From: Paralcaligenes ureilyticus
GTDB lineage: Bacteria; Pseudomonadota; Gammaproteobacteria; Burkholderiales; Burkholderiaceae_B
Reading direction: 5' to 3'
Length of the DNA stretch: 64,000 nucleotides
NCBI RefSeq assembly: GCF_004346225.1
Contig: NZ_SMAJ01000002.1
Coordinates: 248,001-312,000 of the forward strand
The position numbers were made by a program, and so were the translations under genes. Shown here in pieces: positions 25,800-34,612 of the stretch (its first letter is position 1; each line of letters starts with the position of its first letter). Under the pieces are notes generated by a model that worked only from the letters and a program-made list of their open reading frames with translations, was not told the DNA's origin and searched no databases.

Positions 25800-26870
25800 T
25801 TAAATCGTTGCTTCATACCACTGCTGCGAGCGATTCACGATACCGACCGCGAACAACATTACCGGCACTTCAATCAGAACGCCCACAACCGTGGCCAAGG
25901 CAGCCCCGGATTGAAAGCCGAATAGACTAATCGCGGTCGCGACAGCCAATTCAAAAAAATTGGAGGCGCCAATCAGGCTCGATGGGCCCGCTACGCAGTG
26001 CGGCACGCCCAACTTGCGATTAAGCAGGTAGGCAAGGCCGGAATTAAAAAACACTTGAATAAGAATCGGCGCCGCCAACAGCACAATAATCAGCGGCTGC
26101 GCGACAATTGCCTCGCCTTGGAAAGCAAAGAGCAAGACAAGAGTCAGCAGCAACGCCGCCATCGAATAAGGGCCAATATGTGATACGGCTCGTTCAAACA
26201 AGGCTTTACTTTTTGCCAGGAGCGCTTTACGTATCCATTGCGCCATGATGACGGGGACAATGATATACAAACCCACGGAAGTGATAAGCGTAGCCCACGG
26301 TACGGTTATTGAAGCCAAGCCCAGCAGCAGCGCTACCAGCGGCGCAAACGCAACAATCATGATGGCGTCATTGAGGGCGACTTGCGACAGCGTGAAATAC
26401 GGGTCGCCTTTGCAAAGCTGGCTCCACACAAAAACCATAGCCGTGCAAGGCGCTGCCGCCAGTAATATCAAACCGGCAATATAACTATCGATTTGATCGG
26501 CCGGGAGCCAGGCCGAGAACAAATGCCGAATGAACAGCCACGCTAAAAACGCCATGGAAAAGGGTTTAACCAGCCAGTTAACACCCAAGGTTACGGCCAT
26601 GCCGCGCCACTGGCTTTTGATCTGCTTCAACGCGCTGAAATCAATTTTGATCAGCATTGGGATAATCATCACCCAGATCAAAATGCCAACGGGAATATTG
26701 ACCTGAGCGATTTCAAGATTGGAAATACCCTGGAAGGCAACGGGGAAAGCCTGCCCCAATAGAATGCCGGCCACGATGCAAAGGGTCACCCAAACGGTTA
26801 GATAGCGCTCAAAGAAACCGATGGCCGGGGCAACTGGGTCGGCTGGGTTCGCGACAGAAGATGAAGTCAT
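25800..26870 (-). CDS. acr3: Arsenite efflux transporter, ACR3 family
   Basis: 356 residues, ten predicted helices. The ACR3 signature is clear: LLAAAPCTAMVFVWSQL with the essential Cys142, the MIIPMLIKIDFSAL loop, and SNFFELAVATAI with the conserved glutamate. Exports As(III). Second gene of arsR-acr3, 13 bp after arsR. Confidence 0.94.
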   Translation of the reverse strand: MTSSSVANPADPVAPAIGFFERYLTVWVTLCIVAGILLGQAFPVAFQGISNLEIAQVNIPVGILIWVMIIPMLIKIDFSALKQIKSQWRGMAVTLGVNWLVKPFSMAFLAWLFIRHLFSAWLPADQIDSYIAGLILLAAAPCTAMVFVWSQLCKGDPYFTLSQVALNDAIMIVAFAPLVALLLGLASITVPWATLITSVGLYIIVPVIMAQWIRKALLAKSKALFERAVSHIGPYSMAALLLTLVLLFAFQGEAIVAQPLIIVLLAAPILIQVFFNSGLAYLLNRKLGVPHCVAGPSSLIGASNFFELAVATAISLFGFQSGAALATVVGVLIEVPVMLFAVGIVNRSQQWYEATI

Positions 26871-26883
26871 GACCTATTCCACA

Positions 26884-27231
26884 TCAGTAGCGTCCCAACG
26901 TTTTTTCCTCGGAGATTGAACTGGTAAGACAAACCGGAGTACAAGGATTTCCCCCGCAACAGTTCTCGGTTAGGAAACCCAACACGCCATTCATTGTTTC
27001 AAAATTTACTGAATAGATAAGCGAACGCCCTTCCCTCACTTGCCGTATCAGCTTGGCGTAGGTCAATTCCTTTAAGTGAAAGGACAACGAAGACGGCGCC
27101 AGCGCCAAAGCCTCGGCGATTTTGGTTGCCGCCAAGCCTTGCGGCCCAGCTTGAACGAGCAGCCGGAATGCAGCCAGACGGGATTCTTGCGCGAGAGCTG
27201 ACAAGGCGGAAATGACATTTATAGTTTCCAT
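26884..27231 (-). CDS. arsR: ArsR-family arsenic-responsive repressor
   Basis: 115 residues. Winged helix with recognition segment LALAPSSLSFHLKELTYAKLI. Cysteines lie in a C-terminal cluster, Cys91, Cys92, Cys97 and Cys101 (ENCCGGNPCTPVC), rather than in the classical ELCVCDL helix, so the arsenite site is of the C-terminal type seen in several proteobacterial ArsR proteins. It should repress arsR-acr3 until As(III) binds. A palindrome lies directly upstream. Confidence 0.93.
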   Translation of the reverse strand: METINVISALSALAQESRLAAFRLLVQAGPQGLAATKIAEALALAPSSLSFHLKELTYAKLIRQVREGRSLIYSVNFETMNGVLGFLTENCCGGNPCTPVCLTSSISEEKTLGRY

Positions 27232-27232
27232 T

Positions 27233-27250
27233 ATTCAATATTATTGGAAT
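27233..27250. promoter_or_regulatory. Imperfect palindrome at the arsR start, operator candidate
   Basis: ATTCAATATTATTGGAAT, directly upstream of the arsR ATG (27231). Arms match at six of eight positions. Position and AT-rich dyad symmetry fit an ArsR operator (inference). Confidence 0.5.
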
Positions 27251-27447
27251 TATAAAATTGATGCAAGAAGAAATTCTTCAAATGTTTATGGATCACCCTT
27301 CAGAAAACGAAAAAATAAGGCACGCTACGATTTGTAATTGACACTAGCGCGATCCGAATTGCGAAGGAACGGGTGTAAAGTGTAAGAACTCGGGCCAGCA
27401 TCGCTGGTTCCTACACAGTTCAAAGCAGATTTAACCGGACGCTAGCG

Positions 27448-28734
27448 ATGCCAGTTACTTCGTTACCTGCTGTTGATCCTGTTTGCGCGATGTCGCCGCG
27501 CTCGGCCATAATGCGCCATTATTCGCGGATTCGAGCGCACAGCCTGACGCTGGCGGCCCCGCTGTCCGCCGAGGATCAATGCGTTCAGTCGATGCCCGAT
27601 GCCAGCCCCACGAAATGGCACTTGGCGCATACCACCTGGTTCTTCGAAGCAATAGTGCTTGGCCCGCATTCGCATCGTTATACGCCGTATGACACGCGTT
27701 ATTTCTACCTTTTCAACTCGTACTACGAAACGCTGGGCCCGCGCCACCCTCGACCTCAACGAGGGCTTTTGACTCGCCCGACATTGCCGGAAATTCACGC
27801 TTATCGCCAGCACGTCGATGCTGCCATGCAACACTTCATCGAGAATTGCGGTAACGACATGTGGGCGAATAGTGGCCCGTTGGTTATGTTGGGCCTGCAT
27901 CACGAGCAACAGCATCAGGAATTACTGCTGACGGATATTTTGCATGCCTTGTCGTGCAATCCACTGTGGCCCGCTTATCAGCCGATTCCAGGCACTGATT
28001 TATTAAGCCGATCGCGTGCAGCGCCCGAACCGGTGCCGGAACTAAAGTGGTTGGAAACGCCGGGCGGCATAGTTCCTATCGGGCATGATGCCGAAAGCGA
28101 GCCTGGGTTTGCTTTCGATAACGAGAGCCCGCGCCATGATGTATTGCTGGCGCCGTATCGGCTGGCCAATCGCCTGGTGACCTGCGGCGAGTACGCAAAT
28201 TTTATTGCCGATGGCGGCTATCGTGAACCTCGCCTATGGCTATCTGAAGGGTGGGCCGCGGTTCAGGCCGGCGGCTGGCAAGCACCGGCATACTGGGTGG
28301 ATTCGGAGGCAGGCGGCGCAGCGGAACAAGATTGGCACGTGTTCGGCCTGCATGGACTGCTGCCAATGAACAACGCCGACCCGGTTTGCCAGCTAAGCTT
28401 TTACGAAGCGGCCGCCTATGCCGAATGGTCAGGGGCGCGCTTGCCGACCGAATTCGAATGGGAAGCGGCCGTGCGCCGGCCCGGAGTGGAACAAGCAATG
28501 GGTTACGCCTGGCAGTGGACGCGGTCGTCCTACGATCCTTACCCCGGCTTTCGCGCACAGAAAGGGGCAATAGGCGAATATAACGGGAAATTCATGGTGG
28601 GCCAGTTGGTGCTGCGCGGCAGCAGCTGCGCTACGCCGGCGGGTCACGCGCGTGTCACTTATAGAAATTTTTTCCCGCCGCCAGCCCGTTGGCAATTTTC
28701 CGGCTTGCGTCTGGCCAAGGACTTGGGATGCTAA
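27448..28734 (+). CDS. egtB: Ergothioneine sulfoxide synthase EgtB
   Basis: 428 residues. N-terminal DinB-like domain supplies iron ligands: KWHLAHTTWFFE (about 56-67) and the HHEQQHQE motif (His152, His156). The C-terminal formylglycine-enzyme-like domain is complete, ending FFPPPARWQFSGLRLAKDL. It joins trimethylhistidine (hercynine) to a thiol, gamma-glutamylcysteine or cysteine, using O2. Other ATGs at 27490 and 27511 are possible starts. Overlaps egtD by 7 bp. No egtA or egtC neighbour, which could mean cysteine is used directly (inference). Confidence 0.93.
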   Translation: MPVTSLPAVDPVCAMSPRSAIMRHYSRIRAHSLTLAAPLSAEDQCVQSMPDASPTKWHLAHTTWFFEAIVLGPHSHRYTPYDTRYFYLFNSYYETLGPRHPRPQRGLLTRPTLPEIHAYRQHVDAAMQHFIENCGNDMWANSGPLVMLGLHHEQQHQELLLTDILHALSCNPLWPAYQPIPGTDLLSRSRAAPEPVPELKWLETPGGIVPIGHDAESEPGFAFDNESPRHDVLLAPYRLANRLVTCGEYANFIADGGYREPRLWLSEGWAAVQAGGWQAPAYWVDSEAGGAAEQDWHVFGLHGLLPMNNADPVCQLSFYEAAAYAEWSGARLPTEFEWEAAVRRPGVEQAMGYAWQWTRSSYDPYPGFRAQKGAIGEYNGKFMVGQLVLRGSSCATPAGHARVTYRNFFPPPARWQFSGLRLAKDLGC

Positions 28735-29717
28735 CCAATCGACAACCTCGCCGCGGCGACGATTATCTTAACGTCGCTGGCGAAGAACCCGCTTTGAGAG
28801 ATTTTTCCAGCGATATGCTCGCCGCGCTTCAGATGCGGCCGCGCTGCCTGTCGCCGAAATATTTCTACGATGAAACGGGTTCTGCGCTGTTTGACCGTAT
28901 TTGCGACTTGCCCGAATATTACCCAACGCGTACAGAGCTGACGCTACTGGCCGCCCATGCAACGGAAATCGCCGTACGAATGGGTCCGCGTGCAGAGATC
29001 GTTGAATTTGGCGCGGGCTCGTTGCGAAAGATCCGCTTGCTGCTCGATGCCATGGACCAGCCATCGCGCTATGTCCCCATCGACATTTCCGGCGCGTACT
29101 TGTCCGCCAATGCCGCTCAATTACAGCATGACTACCCGAGTTTAAGCGTGTTGCCGATTATGGCCGACTACACCGGTGCTTTTCATTTACCTGTAAAGGA
29201 GCCCAGCTGCGGCCGCCGTATTGGCTTTTTCCCCGGCTCTACGATAGGCAATTTGCTTCCGGCCGATGCATTGAAGTTTTTGCGGCAGGCAGCACAATCA
29301 TTACGGGGAGGCGCCCTGCTTTTAGGCGTGGATCTCATTAAGAATCCCTCGGTCTTGCATGCGGCTTATAACGATTCGCAAGGTATTACCGCAGCATTCA
29401 ATCTGAATCTGCTGACGCGGGCGAATCGCGAATTAGACGCGAATTTCGACGTATCACGGTTCGCTCATAGCGCTTTTTACAACGCGCCGATGCAGCGTGT
29501 GGAAATGCATTTGATAAGTCGCGCGGCGCAACACGTTCGAGTGTGCGGCGAACGTTTTGATTTTGCGGAGGGTGAAACCTTACACACCGAAAATTCGTAC
29601 AAATTCACCGTGGAAGGCTTACGTGCATTAGCCTCTCAAGCCGGTTTTCACCCTGGGCAGGTGTGGGTCGATCCGCAAAAACTGTTTAGCCTGCATTGGC
29701 TGCCGGCTCCGCTTTGA
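28728..29717 (+). CDS. egtD: L-histidine N-alpha-methyltransferase EgtD
   Basis: 329-330 residues from ATG 28728, which overlaps the egtB stop (ATGCTAA). The family N-terminus (MLAALQMRPRCLSPKYFYDE, then LFDRICDLPEYYPTRTE) and the SAM-binding segment IVEFGAGSLRKIRLLL are intact, as is the FFPGSTIGNL loop. It trimethylates histidine to hercynine, the EgtB substrate. Translational coupling with egtB makes a two-gene ergothioneine unit. Confidence 0.94.
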   Translation: MLTNRQPRRGDDYLNVAGEEPALRDFSSDMLAALQMRPRCLSPKYFYDETGSALFDRICDLPEYYPTRTELTLLAAHATEIAVRMGPRAEIVEFGAGSLRKIRLLLDAMDQPSRYVPIDISGAYLSANAAQLQHDYPSLSVLPIMADYTGAFHLPVKEPSCGRRIGFFPGSTIGNLLPADALKFLRQAAQSLRGGALLLGVDLIKNPSVLHAAYNDSQGITAAFNLNLLTRANRELDANFDVSRFAHSAFYNAPMQRVEMHLISRAAQHVRVCGERFDFAEGETLHTENSYKFTVEGLRALASQAGFHPGQVWVDPQKLFSLHWLPAPL

Positions 29718-29738
29718 CATGGCAACTTTTCCGTACGC

Positions 29739-30164
29739 TTAATTCACCCGGCGGCCATTCTGGTCAATGACGGCTTGTCCGTCTTCCTTGCTAAATGGCC
29801 CTCGTTGCGGCTCTGGCAGAATATCCAGAACCAATTCCGAGGGGCGGCACAACGCTACCCCAAGAGGAGTGACCACGAAAGGCCTGTTGATCAAGACAGG
29901 ATGTTCTTCCATGGCGTCGAGCAATTGATCGTCTGTCAATGTGGCCTTGTCCAGCCCCAATTCTTTATATATAGATTCTTTTTCGCGCAGCGCCTGGCGA
30001 ACACTCAATCCGGCATGCTTGATCAGGCCCGAAAGAATTTCGCGCGACGGCGGCGTTTGCAAATATTCAATGACGGTGGGGTCGATACCGGCGTTTCGAA
30101 TCAAGGCCAATGTATTGCGCGACGTGCCGCAACTGGGGTTGTGATAAATGGTGACGGTGCTCAT
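29739..30164 (-). CDS. arsC: Arsenate reductase, glutaredoxin-dependent ArsC
   Basis: 141 residues. Catalytic Cys12 sits in IYHNPSCGTSR, and the arginines and the later RPFVVTPLG segment of the family are present. Reduces As(V) to As(III) with glutathione and glutaredoxin; As(III) would then leave through ACR3 encoded 3 kb away. Converges on egtD (21-bp gap). Confidence 0.95.
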   Translation of the reverse strand: MSTVTIYHNPSCGTSRNTLALIRNAGIDPTVIEYLQTPPSREILSGLIKHAGLSVRQALREKESIYKELGLDKATLTDDQLLDAMEEHPVLINRPFVVTPLGVALCRPSELVLDILPEPQRGPFSKEDGQAVIDQNGRRVN

Positions 30165-30227
30165 AGGAGTCCTCTAATTTGGGCTAGCTCGCAAGTAAAA
30201 AATAATATAGCGCCCATTCGTCGCTAA

Positions 30228-30252
30228 TGTAGCGCCACCCCTTGTGGGTGGC
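30228..30252 (+). repeat. REP hairpin (variant stem GCCACCC)
   Basis: GTAG foot followed by stem CGCCACC / GGGTGGC. Two opposite changes (G to C and C to G) keep the stem paired relative to the canonical unit. Confidence 0.8.
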
Positions 30253-30268
30253 AAACCCCCCATTGGGC

Positions 30269-31318
30269 CTAATGGCGATGCTGATGATGCGAATCAGGAA
30301 AATGGTCATGGGAATGGGTCAGCGGCTCGTGGCGATGCCAGTGACGGTGCTTGGTTCCCGGTGCGACGGGAGCCAAGTGCGAATGCGAGTGATGCTCATC
30401 GTGCGTGTGCTCATGCTCGTGTTCGAGCGCCTCGTGCTTGTGCGTGTGCATATGCCGCTCGCTTAGGTGTAGCCAGACACCAACGGCCATCAGCGCAGCG
30501 GCGGCCAAGAGTTGCAACGTTACGGGCTCGCCCAGCGTAATGGCCAGTATGGCGCCAAAGAACGGCGCAACCGAGAAGTAGGCTCCCGTTCGAGCGGCAC
30601 CGAGGTGGCGCAGGCTGACGACAAATAGCGCCAGACTCACCCCATAGGCCAAAAAGCCCACTCCCATGGCGCCGGCCACGCTGGGCCATGGGGGGAACGA
30701 CGCACCGAGCGCAAAGGCCAACCCCAGGTTAACTAGCCCGGCCGCCAGTCCTTTCACCGAGGCAATCCAGCCCGCGTCGGCTAGCGACACCTTGCGCGTC
30801 AGATTATTATCGATACTCCACGCCAAACAAGCGCCCAGTATGGCCAGCGCCGGCCATATCCCGGCAAAACGAGCTTCGCCGGGCCAGCTCAGTACGGCTG
30901 CGCCGGCCACGATGGCGGTCATACCCAGCGCGATACGCCGGTCGAAATTCTCTTTAAAGACAAACCACGCCAGCAGCGCCGTAAATACGCTTTCGGCATT
31001 AAGCAACAGTGAAGCGCCCGACGCAGGCATGCCGGTAAGCCCCAGCATCAGCAAAACAGGCCCCGCTACGCCGCCCGCCACAATCGCGCCTATTAGCCAC
31101 GGCGCTTCGCTGCGGGGTAGCCTGACAGCCGGGGCATGGACAAGGCGCCGGTACAGAGCAAGGCCCAGCCCCGAGCCCAGATAAAGCAAACTGGCCAGCA
31201 GCCAGGGGCTGACGCTACCCAGCAGAAGCTTTGCCAATGGCGTTCCCGCGCCAAACAGTAGCGCCGCCAGCATAGCGGATAACACCCCGGGCTGGCCGAG
31301 GTTCCGTATCAAATTCAT
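30269..31318 (-). CDS. EamA/DMT-family exporter with long His-rich C-terminal tail
   Basis: About 350 residues. Ten predicted helices in two EamA repeats (LAALLFGAGTPLAKLLLG; AALMAVGVWLHLSERH). The last 66 residues hold 24 histidines mixed with Asp/Glu (HEHEHTHDEHHSHSH and similar), a likely cytoplasmic metal-binding tail. The fold suggests export of a metabolite; the tail suggests a transition metal (nickel, cobalt or zinc) as substrate or regulator. Start taken at ATG 31318 (31327 also possible). Candidate operator TTGCAAC repeats lie 70-110 bp upstream. Confidence 0.88.
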   Translation of the reverse strand: MNLIRNLGQPGVLSAMLAALLFGAGTPLAKLLLGSVSPWLLASLLYLGSGLGLALYRRLVHAPAVRLPRSEAPWLIGAIVAGGVAGPVLLMLGLTGMPASGASLLLNAESVFTALLAWFVFKENFDRRIALGMTAIVAGAAVLSWPGEARFAGIWPALAILGACLAWSIDNNLTRKVSLADAGWIASVKGLAAGLVNLGLAFALGASFPPWPSVAGAMGVGFLAYGVSLALFVVSLRHLGAARTGAYFSVAPFFGAILAITLGEPVTLQLLAAAALMAVGVWLHLSERHMHTHKHEALEHEHEHTHDEHHSHSHLAPVAPGTKHRHWHRHEPLTHSHDHFPDSHHQHRH

Positions 31319-31390
31319 GGTCGATCTCATTGCAGGGCGGATGGCTAGTGCATATAGTGCACAGCTCAATGTGACACGTATAATTGGCTA

Positions 31391-31424
31391 TTGCAACATT
31401 CACCTGCAACACTACCTGTTGCAA
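31391..31424. promoter_or_regulatory. TTGCAAC repeats upstream of the His-rich exporter
   Basis: TTGCAAC at 31391-31397 and GTTGCAA at 31418-31424 form an inverted repeat 20 bases apart, with a further TGCAAC at 31405-31410. The array is centred about 90 bp from the exporter start. A metal-sensing repressor site is possible (inference). Confidence 0.4.
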
Positions 31425-31467
31425 ATATCGTGTGGATCATAAAAGACGTAATACCTTTTAATTTTTT

Positions 31468-31492
31468 GGCAGCCACAAGGGCTGCCGCTATA
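31468..31492 (-). repeat. REP hairpin (GGCAGCC stem)
   Basis: Unit with perfect GGCAGCC / GGCTGCC stem and tail CGCTATA; 24 bp upstream of the amino-acid binding-protein start, thus inside its probable leader. Confidence 0.75.
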
Positions 31493-31516
31493 TAAAACCA
31501 TTTTCGGGAGATAGGG

Positions 31517-32356
31517 ATGTCATCACGCAGGCAATTCGTGGCGGGCCTTGGCGCAGCCGGGCTGGGAGCGGTGTTACCCATGGCGAGATCGTTCGCCGAA
31601 AGCAATGAATCCAGCATGGCGCGTATCAAACGCACGAAAACGCTCAGAACGGGTGTTGTCGCGGGCGCCGCACCTTACTTTGCGAAATCAGTCGCGACTG
31701 GCCAATGGCAGGGTTTCGGGCCTGATTTTGCGCGGCAACTGGCGCAATCGCTGGGCGTAAAGCTGCAGCTCGTGGAAACGACCTGGGGCAATGCCGTCCT
31801 GGATTTGCAGGCCAACAAGATCGACTGCATGTTCGGCATGGCTCCCACAGAGCAGCGCAAGAAAATGGTTGGCTTTACCGCCCCGCTTTTTCAAAATACG
31901 TTCACACTGGTTGCACGCAAGGGCTTCGATCCGAAAACATGGGCGGAAGTCGATCAACCGAAGGTTCGGATTTCCGTTGACATCGGCTCGAATCAGGACA
32001 CTTTCGCCACGCAAACCCTGAAAAAAGCAACCATACAACGTTTCGACACCTCGGGCGATGCAACCCTTGCCTTGCAAACGGGGCGCGCCGATGGACAGCT
32101 GCTGGTTGCTTTGCTGGGCGTTACCGTTCTGGCCAAAGCACCAGGTTTGGGACACCTGATAGTGCCCACGCCGGTCGAAGGTGCGCCAACCTCCATCGGA
32201 GTGCAAAAAGAAACGGATACGGCCTTCCTGGCGGCCGTAAACGAGTGGCTGGCTAAAATGCGCAGCAGTGGCGAAACCCGAAAAATCATCCTCGAAAACA
32301 TGGAAAAGCTGGTGGGAATCAAAGCCGCCGATTTCCCGAAAGAGGTGGTGCTGTAA
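31517..32356 (+). CDS. Amino-acid ABC importer periplasmic binding protein
   Basis: 279 residues. Tat-style signal (SSRRQFVAGLGAAGLG, cleavage near RSFAES). The mature part is a family 3 binding protein: GFGPDFARQLAQSLGVKLQLVE, then NKIDCMFGMAPTEQRKKMVGFT, the pattern used for amino acids and opines. Its partner permease and ATPase are at 34613-36047; between them, on the other strand, lie dadA-like and racemase genes. The 3' end overlaps the racemase gene by 38 bp. Confidence 0.9.
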   Translation: MSSRRQFVAGLGAAGLGAVLPMARSFAESNESSMARIKRTKTLRTGVVAGAAPYFAKSVATGQWQGFGPDFARQLAQSLGVKLQLVETTWGNAVLDLQANKIDCMFGMAPTEQRKKMVGFTAPLFQNTFTLVARKGFDPKTWAEVDQPKVRISVDIGSNQDTFATQTLKKATIQRFDTSGDATLALQTGRADGQLLVALLGVTVLAKAPGLGHLIVPTPVEGAPTSIGVQKETDTAFLAAVNEWLAKMRSSGETRKIILENMEKLVGIKAADFPKEVVL

Positions 32357-33047
32357 TCGATGCGGCGGTGCCCAGATTTTCGCGACACATCCAGAAGTCG
32401 GCCAGATCGACCAAATCGAAAACGGGCACACCGCACTGTCGGCGAATGTCGGCGGCGTAAGGGCGCATGTTGGTGCACTCCAGCAGCAGCGCCCTTATCG
32501 TTGCATGAGTCGCCATCAATCGCCCGGCAGCTTCCACGACCTCATCACGAATCAGGTCGAAGCGGCCTTCAGGTTGGTCGCCAATAATGACCCGTGCGAA
32601 TTCACCTCCCTCTTCTACTCCCATGACCGGCGTATCGGGCGATGCGCCAACCGCAATCAGGTGCTCGCTGGACAACGAGTTGGCGGAAGCGGTAAGGACG
32701 CCAATTTGTCCGTCAGTCGAGAATAATTTCGTGAGAAGAGGAATCAGCAGCAGCGATGACGTTGCCACGGGGATGCGGACCGAGTTGGCGATGCGCTGCT
32801 GGTGAAGCGCCAGGAAACCGCAGCTCGTCACAATCGCCGCGCAGCCGTCCCGCTCCAGTTCGCGCGCCCCATCGCAAAACGCGTCCAGCAAGCCGGCGGC
32901 CTGCTCATGGATGACCCTAACCGGGGATGCGTTCGGGATGCATTTGAAGCGGGTCGGGTAGGAAAACGTATCAGGATTGCCTATATCGCCAATAGGCCGG
33001 GGAAACTGCGTATCGAGCATCAAAATGCCCAGCGTCTGCATCGTCAT
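32319..33047 (-). CDS. Aspartate/glutamate/hydantoin racemase family protein
   Basis: 242 residues. The two halves each present a cysteine in the racemase position: IVTSCGFLAL and LLLECTNMRP. Such enzymes interconvert D- and L-amino acids or act as maleate isomerase/hydantoin racemase. The ATG directly follows the TAA of the D-amino-acid dehydrogenase gene, so the two are co-translated. Substrate unknown, but the neighbour suggests an amino acid. Confidence 0.82.
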   Translation of the reverse strand: MTMQTLGILMLDTQFPRPIGDIGNPDTFSYPTRFKCIPNASPVRVIHEQAAGLLDAFCDGARELERDGCAAIVTSCGFLALHQQRIANSVRIPVATSSLLLIPLLTKLFSTDGQIGVLTASANSLSSEHLIAVGASPDTPVMGVEEGGEFARVIIGDQPEGRFDLIRDEVVEAAGRLMATHATIRALLLECTNMRPYAADIRRQCGVPVFDLVDLADFWMCRENLGTAASITAPPLSGNRRL

Positions 33048-34316
33048 TTAATGGCCATACCGATCAAGAGTCAGCCCCGACAAGTCGATTTCCGGTTCGT
33101 GCCCGGTAATAAGGTCTGATACAACCTGCGCCGAACCCATGGACATGGCCCAACCGGTAGAACCGTGGCCCAGGTTGATATATAGATTTTGCGTGGGCGT
33201 TTTCCCAAGCAAGGGCGGGCCGTCAGGCGTCATCGGACGCAGGCCGACCCAGAACGAGGCTTGGCTCACATTTACCGCATCGGGAAACCAATCCTGCATG
33301 ACCTTGATCAATGTCCGAGTCGCTTTCTCGCGAACGACTAATTTGCTGTCGCCCAGCTCCGCCGTGCCGGCTACGCGTATATTCGGTCCCATGCGCGTGA
33401 TGGCTGTCTTTAGCGACTCATCCATGACGGCGGCGCGCGGAGCCCTCTGTGAATCTGTAACGGCAAGCGTCGTGGAGTAGCCCTTGATCGGGTACAGGGG
33501 AACAACAATGCCAAATGGCGCGAGCAGATCCCGGCTTTCGACGCCAGCCGCCACCACCACTACATCGGCATCAAGAGTTTGCCTGGTCTGGCGATCATCG
33601 CGCACGACAACGCCCGTCACTCGGGCACCGGAACTTTGCAGCGCTCGAACCTCCGTATTGAAGCGGAAATGGACACCGCCTTCTTCGCACAACAGGCGCA
33701 GATGTTTCGCAAACACCGCGCAGTCGCCCGCCTCGTCATCGGGCAAATAAAGACCGGAAGCGGGCTGTACCCTGGCCCATTTCAGTCCAGGCTCGACCTC
33801 TACGCACTCGTTCGCGGTCAACAGCCGATGGTTGATCCCTGCTTCTGCAAGGATTTGCATGGCCGGCCTGGCCATTTCCTCATCGAACGCCGAACGGAAC
33901 AACTGCAGGTAGCCCTGGCTGCGCCCGTACTCGAAAGGATGGGTAGCGCGAAATTGCTCAAGACGGGACTTGCTGTAATAGGCAATACGCTGCATGCGCT
34001 CTTTATTGATGCGGTACCGTTCAAGATCGCACTCGCGCAACCAGCGCATGACCCACCGCCATTGGCGCGAATTGAATTTGGGCCGATAAATGACCGGCGA
34101 CTCTGAGCGGAACAGGTATTTCAGGATTTTCGTGGGCATGCCGGGAGCCGCCCACGGTGTGACATAGCCTGGTGCGATGACCCCCGCGTTGCCGCGGCTG
34201 GTTGCGCAGGCTACATCGGGTTCACGGTCGATGACAGTGACGCCGACGCCACGCTGGCAGAGTTGATAGGCCGTCGCAACCCCGATGATGCCGCCGCCAA
34301 TGATAATCGCCTGCAT
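33048..34316 (-). CDS. FAD-dependent D-amino-acid dehydrogenase (DadA-like)
   Basis: 422 residues. Rossmann FAD loop IIGGGIIGVATAYQLCQRG at the N-terminus and the C-terminal FAD contact LYINLGHGSTGWAMSMGSA are as in DadA. Oxidises D-amino acids to 2-oxo acids and ammonia, passing electrons to the membrane. ATG 34316 has a GGAAAT site. First gene of a two-gene unit with the racemase; flanked by the two halves of an amino-acid ABC importer. Confidence 0.9.
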   Translation of the reverse strand: MQAIIIGGGIIGVATAYQLCQRGVGVTVIDREPDVACATSRGNAGVIAPGYVTPWAAPGMPTKILKYLFRSESPVIYRPKFNSRQWRWVMRWLRECDLERYRINKERMQRIAYYSKSRLEQFRATHPFEYGRSQGYLQLFRSAFDEEMARPAMQILAEAGINHRLLTANECVEVEPGLKWARVQPASGLYLPDDEAGDCAVFAKHLRLLCEEGGVHFRFNTEVRALQSSGARVTGVVVRDDRQTRQTLDADVVVVAAGVESRDLLAPFGIVVPLYPIKGYSTTLAVTDSQRAPRAAVMDESLKTAITRMGPNIRVAGTAELGDSKLVVREKATRTLIKVMQDWFPDAVNVSQASFWVGLRPMTPDGPPLLGKTPTQNLYINLGHGSTGWAMSMGSAQVVSDLITGHEPEIDLSGLTLDRYGH

Positions 34317-34399
34317 GAAATTTCCGTAAGGTAAAAATTCTGTGCGCTTATTATAAGGAACAGGGTTTTTGTGGATAGCGCCTTAATTGTCGGGGTGCT

Positions 34400-34467
34400 G
34401 GCAGCCACAAGGGCTGCCACTACAAAACGCACCCGTCCGTAATGTAGTGGCAGCCCTTGTGGCTGCC
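34400..34467. repeat. REPIN (inverted REP pair, GGCAGCC stems)
   Basis: 34400-34424 (minus) and 34443-34467 (plus), both with perfect GGCAGCC/GGCTGCC stems and ACTACA tails, 68 bp overall. In the divergent region between dadA-like and the ABC permease gene. Confidence 0.88.
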
Positions 34468-34612
34468 AAAACCCGCCCAATCAAGACGGCAACGCACCAA
34501 ACCGACCAGAACATCGCTGCAACAACGTTTCTTGTTTTCGCTACACCGGCCTAAAATGCCGTTTTATGCGATTCGGCGGCCAAGCCGTATCGGCATTTGA
34601 ATTGGAGACGCT

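Noticed and set aside
27448-28734. Selenoneine synthase (SenA) or ovothiol synthase (OvoA) instead of EgtB
   Set aside because: No SenB/SenC neighbours; EgtD is directly coupled downstream as a separate gene, and the protein lacks the fused methyltransferase of OvoA.
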